64,000 nt of DNA from Gnetum montanum. Taxonomy: Eukaryota; Streptophyta; Gnetopsida; Gnetales; Gnetaceae. A program made the translations under genes and the position numbers. Below the pieces are notes generated by a model. It searched no databases. It saw only the letters and a program-made list of their open reading frames with translations, and had not been told where the DNA came from. Shown piece by piece: positions 46,761 to 57,791 of this stretch. The stretch's first letter is position 1. Each line of letters begins with the position of its first letter. The stretch lies in the NCBI GenBank assembly GCA_015680685.1, contig MNCI01008925.1:866671-930670 (forward strand), read 5' to 3'.

Positions 46761-47880
46761 GGACACTTAGAGGAATTGACCCGAGAAGTGTCAACAAAGA
46801 AGTACAAAAAACCACAAACAACTTAGTAGCATTGTCCTTTGACACTTGGCCAGATGTCCTCGCACTATGTTCAGAAGTACATGGGATCGGGAAATGAGGT
46901 TTTGAGATGTATAGGGAGAAGGTGTGTTACCATGAGATTGGGGATTGACGAAGAGATGTTTTTTTTTAAATGTGGGAAGAGGAATGCTCTTTTGTGAATC
47001 ACATCACGTTGGTCCTTGTCAATAGCCAATATCTAGCAGGCTTGGGACCAAGGCATGGGATGTGCGTCCTTCGGAGGAACGAGACTCTTGTATCCTATTT
47101 AAGAGAACTCATTGTCACAACCAAAGCCACACAGTGAGGTGGTGTGTTATTTGGAGAAACAGGACCCTTATTGAGTGTCAAAGGGAAACCGTTGTCCAAC
47201 AGCCAAAGCCACGCGGTGAGATGCAACATGATTGTTTGAGACACGAGTGTTTTCTTCCAAGACAAGTACTTTCCCGCCTGGGGCTTGTATGGGAAGTGTC
47301 AATGGGTCTTGTGATGGATTTTGCTCTTTGGTCTTTGATCTTGTTATTTTTTTGGAAAGATATTTCTTTCAATTTTGCACTCATGCTCATGTGCCGTGTT
47401 GTGTGTTGCAATTGCTTGAGAGTGTCGCAACATGCAACAGTGTGCTCAAAGTTTTGGGGTGTACTAGGTGTATCTGGGAACTGTAACTGGGTAGGAAAGG
47501 AAACAAGAGTGTTGGGGAAATGGAGAATGTATCGGGAACTAGGAATATACTTTTGAATAGATTGATTAACCTGGTTGCGTGCATCAGAAACAATGTGGCA
47601 CCTTGTTACCGTGATGAAGTGTATCTGTGTACGAGCACCACTGAGTATCATCCTACAAACACAACTCTAAGAAGACAAGAAAACCACATGTGAATGAGTT
47701 AGCGAACACTTTAGACACGAATGTGGCTGATGCAAATGGAGGCACCATGTGAAACTTAAGACAAACAAAATGAGTAGCAATAGTGTTATCAGAGCTGACA
47801 TGATGAATGATGCGGCAGGCATTGATGAAGAACTATCATGAATTACAGCATCAGATGAATGTGCCAGAGATGATCTTGCT
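46761..47880 (-). mobile_element. 3' untranslated spacer of Tat B
   Basis: Non-coding and collinear with 36602-37735 of Tat A. Open frames here are not conserved between the two copies. Confidence 0.6.
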
Positions 47881-48200
47881 ATTTTATAGTCTTAGCGGCA
47901 GACTATTGTGGGTTAGTTTTATGTCATAACCTGTTGGACGTTGCCAATTTATCATCATAGCAGATGGTACGATGCTAGTTTATAGTTGTGGCGGACTATG
48001 AAGAGGCAAGCTAGTTTATAGTCTTAGTAGACTCTGGTGAATGAGTGTGACAGTTTAGTGTCATGTTGGATAGAGCTCTATGGTTTTGGTTTACCATCAT
48101 GATGCCAGGACGTGTCTGTGGTATTAGTTTACCGTCATGATTCCAGAATGTATCTGTGGTATCCATTTTAGGTCATGATGCCAAGACCGTGACGTACCTT
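47881..48200. repeat. GTTTA-type degenerate tandem modules (Tat B, after pol)
   Basis: Loose repeats TAGTTTATAGTC(T/G)TAGCGGAC and TTTACCGTCATGATGCCAGGA, about 30-45 bp apart, ending at the integrase stop. Same position as in Tat A. Confidence 0.75.
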
Positions 48201-48207
48201 AAGATCA

Positions 48208-49320
48208 TTAGACGTAGAATGGTTTTAGGTACATGTGATTCGTAGGATTGGCCAATTCATTTCCATCCATGTTAGCGAGCTTGAATGCTCCATTATCATA
48301 TGATTTAGTGACTATGTAAGGTCCTTCCCAGTTGGTTGAGAATTTGTCTGAGTGTTCACAGACCGCCTTAAGTACAAGGTCACCTTCTTTGATCAGGTGC
48401 TTGTGAATGTCATGCTGATGGCGCCGTCGTTGTTGCTTCTGATACCACTCGATTTGATTAAGTGTTCATGTGCATTCTTCTTCCATCGAGTCGAGGTCAA
48501 CAATGAGCAAGGCATTGTTTTGACCTTCGTTAAGGAGTCCAGAGAGTGTGATCCTTAGGGATGGTACCTGCAACTCCAGAGGTAAAACATCTTTTGATCC
48601 ATAAACAAGACTATACGGTGTTTTACCTGTGGATGTCCGATGCGTAGTCCGGTAGGCCCATAACGTGTATACTAGCGGCTCATGCCATCTTTTCTTGCTC
48701 TGAGTAAGCATCTTCTTGAGCACTGACATGAAAATATTTTTCGTGGCTTCTGCTTGTCCGTTGCTCTGAGGGTAGTAAGGTGATGAAAACGAGTGTTTAA
48801 TACCTAGGCTCTCACAGAACATTTTTGTTTCGACACTACTAAATTGTGGCCCATTGTTAGTGATGATAGTCATCGGGATGCCAAAACGGGTCATAATATT
48901 TTCTAAGATGAAGTTGCATACTTGTTTTGATGTGGTTTTTCTAAGGGGAATAGCTTCTACCCATTTAGTAAAGTATTCTATTGCAATTATGATAAAGCTA
49001 TGTCCCGCAGAAGATGGGGGAGTTATTGGTCCTATAATGTCTAACCCCCATTTCTGGAAAGGCCATGTGATTTGAGTCGTATGAAATTCATTAGGTGGAA
49101 CATGTATAAGATTACCGTTCTTTTGAAACATATTGCACCTCTTGACCTTGGAAAAGAAATCATACTCCATATGTGGCCAATAATAGCCTAAACATCTTAT
49201 TTTTTTTCCATTTCTTTAGGCACTATGTGCCCTCTACATAGTCCTTCGTGAACTTGTTCCACGATGGTTTGGCCATCGGTACTACTAACGCATGTTAACA
49301 AGATGCCTTCGTAGGATCTA
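48208..49320 (-). pseudogene. Tat-type integrase (B)
   Basis: A 234-codon open piece (49170-48466) covers the core: KWGLDIIGPITPPSSAGHSF, FTKWVEAIPLRKTT, NFILENIMTRFGIPMTIIT, then NNGPQF, where the second catalytic Asp is Asn. SSPYYPQSNGQAEATKNIFM keeps the region of the catalytic Glu, and WHEPLVYTLWAYRTTHRTST follows. The C-terminal domain (NWEGPYIVTKS-like) ends at 48208. The zinc domain is at about 49300-49150. Only a few stops, so B is younger than the Athila copies E1 and E4. Confidence 0.9.
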
Positions 49321-49329
49321 TGACATAGT

Positions 49330-49960
49330 GTATCTCCTACTAGTGTATATTGTCTAGAGCATTTTCGTACTACGTCCCTCTGAGCATTCATTAGATATTG
49401 AGGTGGTTCACCATGTAGAAGGTACTCTTTGACGTCATCGTACCATTCTACGGCGCGTGTCGTGCTAACGGATGCTATGGGAAGTTCATCGAGAGTATCA
49501 GTTATGGGCCTGTCACAACTCGCGATGGAACTGGGCAGTGCACGAAACATATCAGGTGAGATATTTAGAGCTAACGTGGCTAGTGCATCTGCAATGGTAT
49601 TATCATTTCTAGGCACATGTTGTAGTTCTATATTTGTAAACTGTTTCAGCAAGTGTTTCATCAGGTCACAGTAGGGTTGTAGATGAGATGCTTTGCATGC
49701 ATAAACATCTTTGACCTGGTTTATGATTAACTGTGAGTCACCACTAACTACGAGGCATGTGATGTTTGAAGCTTATGCTACCATGAGGCCTCTGAGGAGA
49801 CCTTCATACTCTGCTACGTTATTGGTACAAGGAAAGTTAAATCGGTAAGCAAAGGATTGGATCTCCCCGAAGGAATATGTGATAATGGCGGCAGCACTTC
49901 CCCCTCAGGAGGTGGATGCTTCATCGAAGTTTAATATCGCATCATAGTTATCGGGCACTA
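49330..49960 (-). pseudogene. Second (archaeal-type) RNase H of Tat B
   Basis: ILNFDEAST at the start (the first catalytic DGAS now DEAS), then YEGLLRGLMV, LVVSGDSQLIINQV and LQHVPRNDNTIADALATLAL. Open for 154 codons at its end (49661-49197), which links to integrase. This domain identifies the Tat lineage. Confidence 0.8.
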
Positions 49961-49989
49961 TGTCAATTGTGCTTACGTTTTCATCTAGA

Positions 49990-50531
49990 AACTCTAGATT
50001 AATCGTTGCTTGATCTTGTGTTGGTGATGTGGTCATTTGATTGACTATAGCTTGACCTTTGATGCATGATTGGGCTATGTAATGCAGGTCAAACTCAGCA
50101 ATCATTACCTTCCATCGAGCTATCTTACTTGATTCATACATGTTGTTTGTGATAACTCTGAGCACGTTGTCTTTACAGATGATATTTACTTGGTAAAGGT
50201 AATGTCGCCATTTCTTTAAAGAAAAGATAAGGGCAAGGCATGATCTTTCCACATCATTATAATGTTGTTCGTGGGCTACTAATGCATGGCTCAAGTAGTA
50301 AATAGGGATTTCAGTTCCATCATTGCGTTTCTGACAAAGCATAGATGTGATATATGATTCGGATGTTGCAAGGTAGATGTAAAATGGTTTATTTTTCTGA
50401 GGTGGATAAACTGTCAGTAATTGAGTCAGTGCCGTTTTGATATTGTCAAAAGCTTCCTGGCATTGTCGGGTCCATTGCAAATGCATACTCTTGCATAGCA
50501 AATAGTTCATGGGTTTCAACTTATTGGTCAA
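49990..50531 (-). pseudogene. First RNase H of Tat B
   Basis: A 208-codon open frame: MTNKLKPMNYLLCKSMHLQW, RQCQEAFDNIKTALTQLLTV, KPFYIYLATSESYITSMLCQ, IYYLSHALVAHEQHYNDVER, LALIFSLKKWRHYLYQVNII and MIAEFDLHYIAQS. Fully open, so this domain has escaped stops. Confidence 0.85.
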
Positions 50532-50555
50532 TTTTTATATAAAGCGCCTAATGAA

Positions 50556-51233
50556 CTATAATCCACCTTGTAGACCTCGAAGTTCGGTAAGTTTGCTTGG
50601 TAGTTGCAAGTTTGTGATAGCCTTCACCTTGTCGGGGTCTACTCGAATCCCTACTTCTGAAACTATGAATCCTAGCATTTTACCTGATTTGACCCCAAAG
50701 ACACACTTCCTTGGGTTCAGTCTAAGCTCATATTTTAAACAACGCTTAAGTACCAAGTCTAAGTCTTGTATGTGCTGCTCTTGGATCTTCGATTTAACTG
50801 CTATATTGTCTACGTAATCATTGAGTGAGTGAAGGATGTAATCACTAAAGATGAAGGTCATCACTTGTTGATACGTAGCACCAGCATTCTTTAAACCGAA
50901 GGGCATCATCATATAACAAAATGTCCCCCATGGTGTCATGAAGGTTGTCTTGAGTTGATGTTCAACGTTAATCCGAATCTGATTATATCCCGAGAAGCCA
51001 TCCATAAAAGATAACAGTGCATGCCCAACGGTTGAGTCAACTAGTTGATCAATACTAGGTAGAGGAAAGTTGTCTTTTATGGTCGCTAAGTTGAGATCCC
51101 ATAAGTCAATGCATAGGCAAATACTTCCGTTCTTCTTTAGGACAATGACCATGTTGGATACCCAGTCAGCGTAGTCAACAGCCCGAATGAAACCAGCTTG
51201 ATAAAGTTTGGTGATCTCATTGCGAACCGCCAA
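50556..51233 (-). pseudogene. Tat-type reverse transcriptase (B)
   Basis: 225 open codons: MAVRNEITKLYQAGFIRAVD, WVSNMVIVLKKNGSICLCID, IKDNFPLPSIDQLVD, LLSFMDGFSGYNQIRI, MMPFGLKNAGATYQQVM and NDYVDNIAVKS. The active site is YVDN, so the second catalytic Asp is lost. RLNPRKCVFGVKSGKMLGFI and RVDPDKVKAI follow. Well preserved apart from the active site and a few substitutions. Confidence 0.9.
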
Positions 51234-51263
51234 TGCTACCTCAGGCTTAACCTTACGTTCTTT

Positions 51264-51720
51264 TTATTTCACTGGTCTTAACTTCGGGTTGAGTATGATG
51301 TTGTGCTGGACTATTCGATGGTTTAGCCCAGGCATGTCAATGTAAGACCAAGAAAATTCCTTGATGTTGCTTTTTAGCACTTCTGCTATGTCATCGGAAA
51401 GTTGTGGGTCTAGTAACGTACTTAGTTTTAATATCTTAACTTTGTCTCTTGGCATAGTGATGGGGGTTTCAATTAATGGATCCTCGATGATGTTACCAGC
51501 TTCAATATCCAGCGATTTCGTCATGCTCTGAAAGTGTTCTATCATTTCCTTTGTCAATGCCACGAAGTTTTCGTAAGTTGATGTGCCTAAATCGATGGAC
51601 TTTCTGATCATCTCCTATTGAATGGGTCCGTATGGTCCATTGATGAATAGTGATGCGAATAGTTGGTTACTATCCATGCCTGCTCTTGCCAAGCCACAGG
51701 AAGCAACATTAACAAGGGGG
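51264..51720 (-). pseudogene. N-terminal linker before RT (Tat B)
   Basis: 115 open codons (51611-51264) with KVKILKLSTLLDPQLSDDIA, NIKEFSWSYIDMPGLNHRIV and QHNIILNPKLRPVK, the conserved entry into Tat RT. Upstream an FINGPYGPIQ piece is broken by a stop. Confidence 0.75.
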
Positions 51721-51810
51721 GATTTGCTTATTGTTTTATGACACAAATTCAAATATTTAAATATGCTCGAAGTATGCTAAAGTTCGTTTATTGTCTCACC
51801 TAGTCGCACA

Positions 51811-51957
51811 AAATTTTAAGGCCATACCTGGCCAATCGTGGCAGTTTAGGGCCTTATTGGGCCGATCGCGGCAGTTTAGGGCCTTATTGGGCCGATCGCG
51901 GCAGTTTAGGGCCTTACCTGGCCGATCGCAACAGTTTAGGGCCTTACTGGGCCGTAC
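51811..51957. repeat. 30-bp minisatellite, about five units
   Basis: Unit GCAGTTTAGGGCCTTATTGG plus GCCGATCGCG, starting at 51841, 51871, 51901 and 51931, with partial units at both ends. GC-rich against its surroundings. On the plus strand it reads as an in-frame ten-residue repeat, but no gene is supported. Confidence 0.9.
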
Positions 51958-52564
51958 CTATTCATTTATGATTTCTAGTTGATTATACGATTTATAATTC
52001 TTATTAAGTGTGAAACCATAGGATGAAGAGTATGTACCTGGGTGTTTCATTTAGACAACAAGAGCCAACGTGAGAGGGAAGGTCTTATGTGGGTAATGTT
52101 TAGCCTAATGCACATCTATATACTCTTTTATTTATTCCTGGTTTGTTTATATTTATTTATGTTTAGCTAATCGTTGTGTTTGTTTTTATTTTACTTTAAA
52201 GTAAAGTACCCAAAGTGCCAATTTTCTACGAGGGTGAGTCAACGTGGGCAATGAGGGGTGTGAAGATTTATAACTAATAAAATTAACTTAAAAATTAGAC
52301 AAGTTACTTTGGTCACTGTAGCAAGCGTAAAATCAAAGTCCAGCCAGAACCAAAGAGAACAGCGTGAACCTAAGCTAAACTTTAGCATGAAACAGTGGGA
52401 GATTCAGTGCAATGAGGAGGCAAGGATCTAGTCATAGGGGGCAAGGAAAGGCGCAGATCCGGTGCGAAGAAGGCAGCAAAGGCGACGATGATCATGGCAT
52501 GAAGTGTCAGATGAAAGCCCTCAGCATGCACGCCCTGGAGAAACCCTCAGTGTGTAGGGATCCA
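51958..52564. other. Non-coding gap of Tat B, RT side
   Basis: No gene seen. Lies between the 30-bp and 58-bp repeats and upstream of the opposite-strand gene, so it may hold its promoter; a TTTATGTTTAGC-rich stretch but no clear TATA box is visible. Confidence 0.4.
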
Positions 52565-52788
52565 AAACCCCAGCATGAAGGCAGCATGGAGGCCTCAACA
52601 TGAAGCCTTAGCGTGCAGCGACAAACCCCAACGTGAAGGCGATGTGGAGGCTTCAGCGTGAAGCCTTAGCATGCAGTGACAAACCCTAGCGTGAAGGTGG
52701 TGTGGAGGCTTCAGCGTGAAGCCTTAGCATGCAGCAACAAACCCCAGCATGAAGGTGGCGTGGAGGCCTCAACGTGAAGCCTTGAAAC
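52565..52788. repeat. 58-bp tandem repeat, about 3.8 units
   Basis: Units at 52565, 52623, 52681 and 52739, of the form AAACCCCAACGTGAAGG, TGTGGAGGCTTCAGCGTGAA, GCCTTAGCATGCAG. Each unit carries three AGCGTG/AGCATG motifs. Confidence 0.9.
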
Positions 52789-53462
52789 CAGCCTCCAGTG
52801 TGAACCTACTTCACTTAGAAACCCTTAGCATAAATGCCAGACAGGGACTTTTAGTGTGCATGTCCTTGCTCCAACGTAAAGGTTTTGAACGTAGTTCGAC
52901 GCGATGTGCAAGGGAAAGTAGGTGAGAGACTAGGGAAGGAAGGAGCCTGACTTGACCTTTGCTGAGGAGAGTGAGGCAATGCTCTGGTGCCTGCCCAAGC
53001 CCATGATCCCCTCATGGTCTAGATTAATGCACCGGTAGACCCTGGTCCTCTGTCTAAATTTGTGTTTTTGCTTACTGTTTTGGCTAATTTGTGTTTTTTT
53101 ATTATTTCGACGCATAGAATTTGTGTGAGGCATGGCCTGTTCCTTTGGCGTAGATATTAGTGTGCAGGCCATCGTCAACCCTTGTCTCCCTTGCTTGGTG
53201 TACTACCAATTTTATGTTTGTGATCCAGTGACATGCTCAACGTGTAGGGGGGGCCAAAATGCTCAGTGTGCAGGGTTTGGCTGCCCACATTCCTAGCGTG
53301 TAGGACCTACACGCCCAGTGTGAACCTTGAAAGCCTTTTTCCAAGTGCTGGCCCCCCAGCATGAAACCTACTCTTTAGCTCTCTCTTTTTTTTCTTGTGT
53401 GTGTAGCTTACTTATACTAATTATTGAACATGTGCAGAGGTCTTAAACCTTTCCTCTTAGTG
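52789..53462. other. Non-coding stretch rich in AGCGTG motifs
   Basis: Contains repeated CTCAGCGTGCAGG/CCCAGTGTGAA motifs and a 9-bp-arm palindrome at 53296-53314 (GCGTGTAGGACCTACACGC). Directly upstream of the opposite-strand gene. Confidence 0.5.
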
Positions 53463-56400
53463 ATGGAGCTTTCTAGAGTTCTAGCGTAGTTCGGGACTAT
53501 TGATTCTGATAGGCCGGTACCTGATATGACCATCGATCGAGATGGGGTATTGTTCAGAACGGGTGCCAGCGAGTTTCTTGCCTTCATCTTGCAAGGATTC
53601 AGTGTGGTAATATGATCTCACCTAAGTGAAAAATTAGCACGGAGTTTCCTTGAGACTATGTTACCAGGATCATCAAATGGCATAGTGGCCTTCATGGTCA
53701 ACATCAATGAGGGATTGTTTACGGTTGGGGATGGTCCCTTTGAAGGGCCTAGATCCACTCATCCATTGACACGTGTATGGGACCTATTATCATGTAGCCC
53801 TCACAATGTCAATAGCACTTTATTCCTGGCCTCTCATGTGCACACTTTGTTCCAGAATCCTCCTAGAACGGTGTACAGGGTAGAAAGGTAAGGTTCTTTA
53901 ATTTATCGTTTCTACTTTGATGCTAAGTGGTTGTTCATATTTTGATCGTCGTTTCTTTGCAGGCCTCAATTTGATAAAGAAGGAGTATGCATAGGTGATG
54001 ATGGACTTGCATTGGCTCATATCGCCTTGGAGGCTTTCATGGAAATTCCCATTCTCCATGGTGTCGTGTTAGCCCAGACCAAGGGTGAAATTGTCCATTT
54101 TCACAAACGATACTCAAAGGCTTTTGCACGATGTGAGGCTGGGGGGTGGCTATATCGGGATTGGTCCCATAATGGGCCAGTTTTCCCACGTGATGCTGAT
54201 TCAGCTTCTAATGGTCTTAATCCATTGGCCAACGGTAAGTAATAGTGTTTTTGATGCCTCACATTTGTTTGTTTTGCTACCTCACTGGTTGTATTGATCC
54301 CATGGTTTTACCTTGTGCGTACAGTGGAGTCACCATAACAACTGGCTGGACTAAGAGCACTTTGGCCATGAAATTCAGGGAGATTGATGGTGCAAAATGG
54401 TGGTTGCAGGATAAGGCACCACTGCATATTATCAGTTGCTTGAGTGATGCTGGCCTCATGGAGCTGTTTACTACTCTAAGTCCTAACGTCTCCGTGACTG
54501 AGATGATTGCGATCATTGATTCTTTCAACGAAGCTGTTACTTACTATAGCACTTGTGTTAAGGGAATTAAAGTAGCTTTCCATCTATCGACGGAGTTCTT
54601 TTCAGAGCTCTTTGGTGTACCGGAAGATGGGGCTAAAGTAACTTTGGATAGAGCACAAAAAGAGGTCCATGTTTTCTGTGAGTTGGAGGACTAGCTGGAT
54701 GTACTTAAGGGTGCTAAGGGATTCCCTATGTAGGGAAGATCGAAAGTAACTAAAGTAAATGAGCTATATCCACTGTTCAAAGCATGAGTGTTTCCTAAGT
54801 CCCTGTCCTAAGTGAAGCCTTTTGGGGTAGAATCTATGCGTATCATGCGCATGATTCTGGAGACTGGGGTGCGTTATAATTGGGCTCAATTTTTACTTTC
54901 AGGTTTCCATGGAGAGATAGTGAGATTGCGTTTGAACATTGAGGCACAGTCCCATTTTACCTTTGCATTCTTCACTGGTTACCTGCGCCAACTAGCTGAA
55001 TTTCTAGTAGTTCGTGTGGGTAACGAGTATGTGTTAAGGGATCATGGCCAACTATCTCGCCCATGGATTCGCCACTTGTTTGAAGTGACTAAATCTCAAG
55101 ATTCTCCCGAAGGGATTGATGAATCGGTCTCTATTACAACGGGGGGATCATCTAGTCATTCAATCCATACATGTGACAGCGTAGGGTTGGAGCCAGGTGG
55201 TGTGCCCTATACTGCTAGGAGAGCCGATCGAGTAATCAAGGAGACAATCAGGAAGGCAAAATCTAAAGTTCAAAGACCTAAGCGCTCTAGAGAGGTTGCT
55301 CCAGCTATAGATGAACCAAAGGTGAAACACATACGATTTAAGGTGTGTGCACGTGGTAAGTAAGCCTGATTCATTTATTTATCCTTGTTTTATTATTATT
55401 ATTATTATTATTTTGGTCATTTATGTTAAATTGATGTTGAACTTATGAATGTCATCAGAGCCAACTCCTGGAGTAAGAAGAGAGGGATTAGCACCAATCA
55501 TAGAGGAGGAAGAGGTCCCCACCAACCAAGGTGAGGAGAACGAAGCAAGTAATGATGAGATGGAAGTCTCTGTCCCTCTAAGAAAAGAAATGAAAGAATG
55601 AGCAGAAGTCGCCATGGGAAAAGATCACGCTGGTGATCAGGATGAAGCTGACGAGATGTTTGATGATTTCTTTGAAGGGAGGTTAAACCTTGGCAATCCT
55701 CTGAATCTAGAAGAAGAAAGGAATCTCGGTATGTTTTTCTTATTATGCTTATTTCATTTTTGTATTGTTTCATTCCCATTATTTAGAGTTTTGATTTTAT
55801 GTTTTTGCTGCTACAAGGCGCAGATATTCGTTTGGAAATACCTACGATGAAGACTCCAATGGAAACAACCACCGAAGTTGGTCCATCTTCTACAAATGAA
55901 CCATTTACTTGGATCGAAATGCCAAGCAAAATGGATTTTTTCCTTGGTATCGTCGATGAGGTAGTTGATCACATCCAACAAGCTCATCCTGAAACAGGTA
56001 CATATGCTTTAAGCGTTTTGAGTCTTTCTATTTTTGCATCTATTTCTACTGTCCAATGTCTAATGTATATTCTCCTTATATTGATAGGCACTAAACTGAA
56101 GTGGGATCCATCCGAGGCCACTCATATTGACAATCTGCCTACACTACCATCAGAAATTGAGCAAGTGCCAAGACAGATTTATGATGAGGTGGCAGAATGT
56201 GTTGTGCAAAATGCCAAGTCTCTTTGGACCTGCAGGTGTTCCATCGAAAAGCTATGGTTGCGAATTCAGGCAGGGGAAAAAGAGGTTGCCAAACTATCAG
56301 CAGAACGAGATGACTTTAAGTCACGCTATGAGTTTGCCTCTACTAGGTTGATGGGTGATCGTTCTTGGTGAACCTCCAAGGTTACTTATACCAGATATTG

Positions 56401-57066
56401 GAATCTATTGAATTGCCAAGTAATTATGACTCGAGAGCTAGCAGAGCAAAAGGCACAAATTGATTTACTGAATCTCAAGTGTCAGGATTGGAAAGCTTTT
56501 GCTTCTAAGGTGTGGAAATGGGACCAAGATGAAAAGAATCATAAGTACCATTATAAAAAATCATTAAAGGAGATATCCATAGAGAAGCATCAACTGGAGA
56601 TGTTTGTAGAGGGTTTAGGCTCATAGTCTTCATTTAATGCCTTTGCTAGGCACACTATGGTAGAGATGGAATCTCCTAAGAGAGTAATCACTATAGCTTC
56701 TGGGGAAATTTCTGTAGGCGAGTTTCCTCTTAAACATCCTACTTGGTCTGCTGTGGACAAAGGGAAGGCCTTAGCCAATATTGATCTAGGCCTTGATGGA
56801 ACAGACTGGGCAAGTGTCCTTGAAGAAGAAATCCTTCGTCAACTAGAGTTTGGTCTAAGAGGATCCTCTTCGGTAAGTCGTTTAAACTTGTAACTTTTTA
56901 TTTGTTTTTAGTAGAAAATGTTACCCTTTCTTTTTTTTAGTTAATTATTTTCTTTTATTTTTTACAGAGTCATGGTGACGACAACGACGAAGGTGGCCCC
57001 AGTGGAGGGGAAACTCATGATGCGGGGGAGTTTGGAGGGAAAGCCCCTCCTAATCTTGATGTTTAG
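53463..57066 (+). pseudogene. Seven-exon antisense cargo gene inside Tat B, unknown function
   Basis: Exons 53463-53887, 53963-54234, 54330-55355, 55459-55728, 55818-55997, 56088-56872 and 56968-57066. The six introns are 75-103 bp, all GT-AG, and the phases agree at every joint, giving about 1,019 codons. Visible parts: a compact N-terminal domain (DPVPDMTIDRDGVLF-like start, FMVNINEGLFTVGDGPFEG, ALEAFMEIPILHGVV), a middle region (LAMKFREIDGAKWW, LRLNIEAQSHFTFAF), an acidic segment (PIIEEEEVPTNQGEEN), a coiled coil (about 56250-56600) and a Gly/Asp-rich C-terminus ending NLDV. About nine in-frame stops make it a pseudogene now. It lies opposite to gag-pol in the protease-RT gap. I recognise no family. 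Exon 3's acceptor is the least certain. Confidence 0.7.
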
Positions 57067-57489
57067 TTTTTAAATTTGACGTTGTTATTAGTTATGTTTC
57101 TGTGGGTTGTAAACAGAGATTTTCTTTTATGAGTTGTGTATGAACAGATGCGTAAACTTGGTTAACTTTTGTAATCATCCATTTACGTATTTATATATAT
57201 ATATATTTTGTTGTTTTCATGTTATTCAAGTTTTCTTTTCTTTGTTTTGTTGTGTTTTTTTTTGTAGTTGTCTAAATGTTGAGAAGAAATAATGCAGGGA
57301 CATGGAGCGAAAGTCTTTTTGGTTGTTTTGCTATTTAAGTGTAAACATGATATAAAGTGCAAATGTAACCTAAACGATAACTGTGCCAAGGAAAATATAA
57401 AGGAAAGCATAATTTGTACTGAAAAGATGTAATCATAGAATGTAAACTAGGAATTTAAACTTTTGATGCAAACGAAAGTAAACTCTAGT
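57067..57489. other. Non-coding, downstream of the antisense gene
   Basis: AT-rich, with a TATATATATA run near 57192 and T-rich stretches. Could contain the 3' UTR of the antisense gene; no clear AATAAA signal was identified. Confidence 0.4.
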
Positions 57490-57790
57490 TTAAGGCCATT
57501 TCGGGCCATACGTACGTGCGTGTCAGTTTAGAGTCATGACGAACTACGACGTGATCATTCTAGTTTAAGGTCATTTCAGGCCGCCAATAAACAGGAGGGA
57601 TATCAATTGATACCATGGGTTTTGATGTAAACTAGCCATTTCTGACCGTGGCTAGTTTTATGTCATTGCAAACATGCGATAGTTTAATGTCATTCTGAAC
57701 TTGTGTAGTTTAGTGTCATTTCAGATGAGTGGTAGTTTAACGTCATTTTGGACGATTGTAGTTTAACGTCATTATGAAATGGTGTAGTTT
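57490..57790. repeat. GTTTA-type degenerate tandem modules (Tat B, protease side)
   Basis: Units such as TAGTTTAATGTCATTCTGAAC and TAGTTTAACGTCATTTTGGAC, about 30 bp apart, at least eight. Same motif as after pol, now flanking the antisense gene on its other side. Confidence 0.75.
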
Positions 57791-57791
57791 G

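Noticed and set aside
47178-47651. 157-codon minus-strand open frame in the Tat B 3' spacer
   Set aside because: The collinear Tat A region (about 36990-37510) does not keep the frame open; no recognisable domain.
51791-51982. Repeat protein coded by the 30-bp minisatellite
   Set aside because: A 30-bp unit is a multiple of three, so an open frame is expected by chance; no start context or conservation.
53463-57066. Treating this gene as an ordinary host gene between two unrelated Tat fragments
   Set aside because: Gag-protease and RT-integrase on either side share orientation and are bounded by matching LTRs with Athila spacer on both outer flanks, so the gene lies inside one element.
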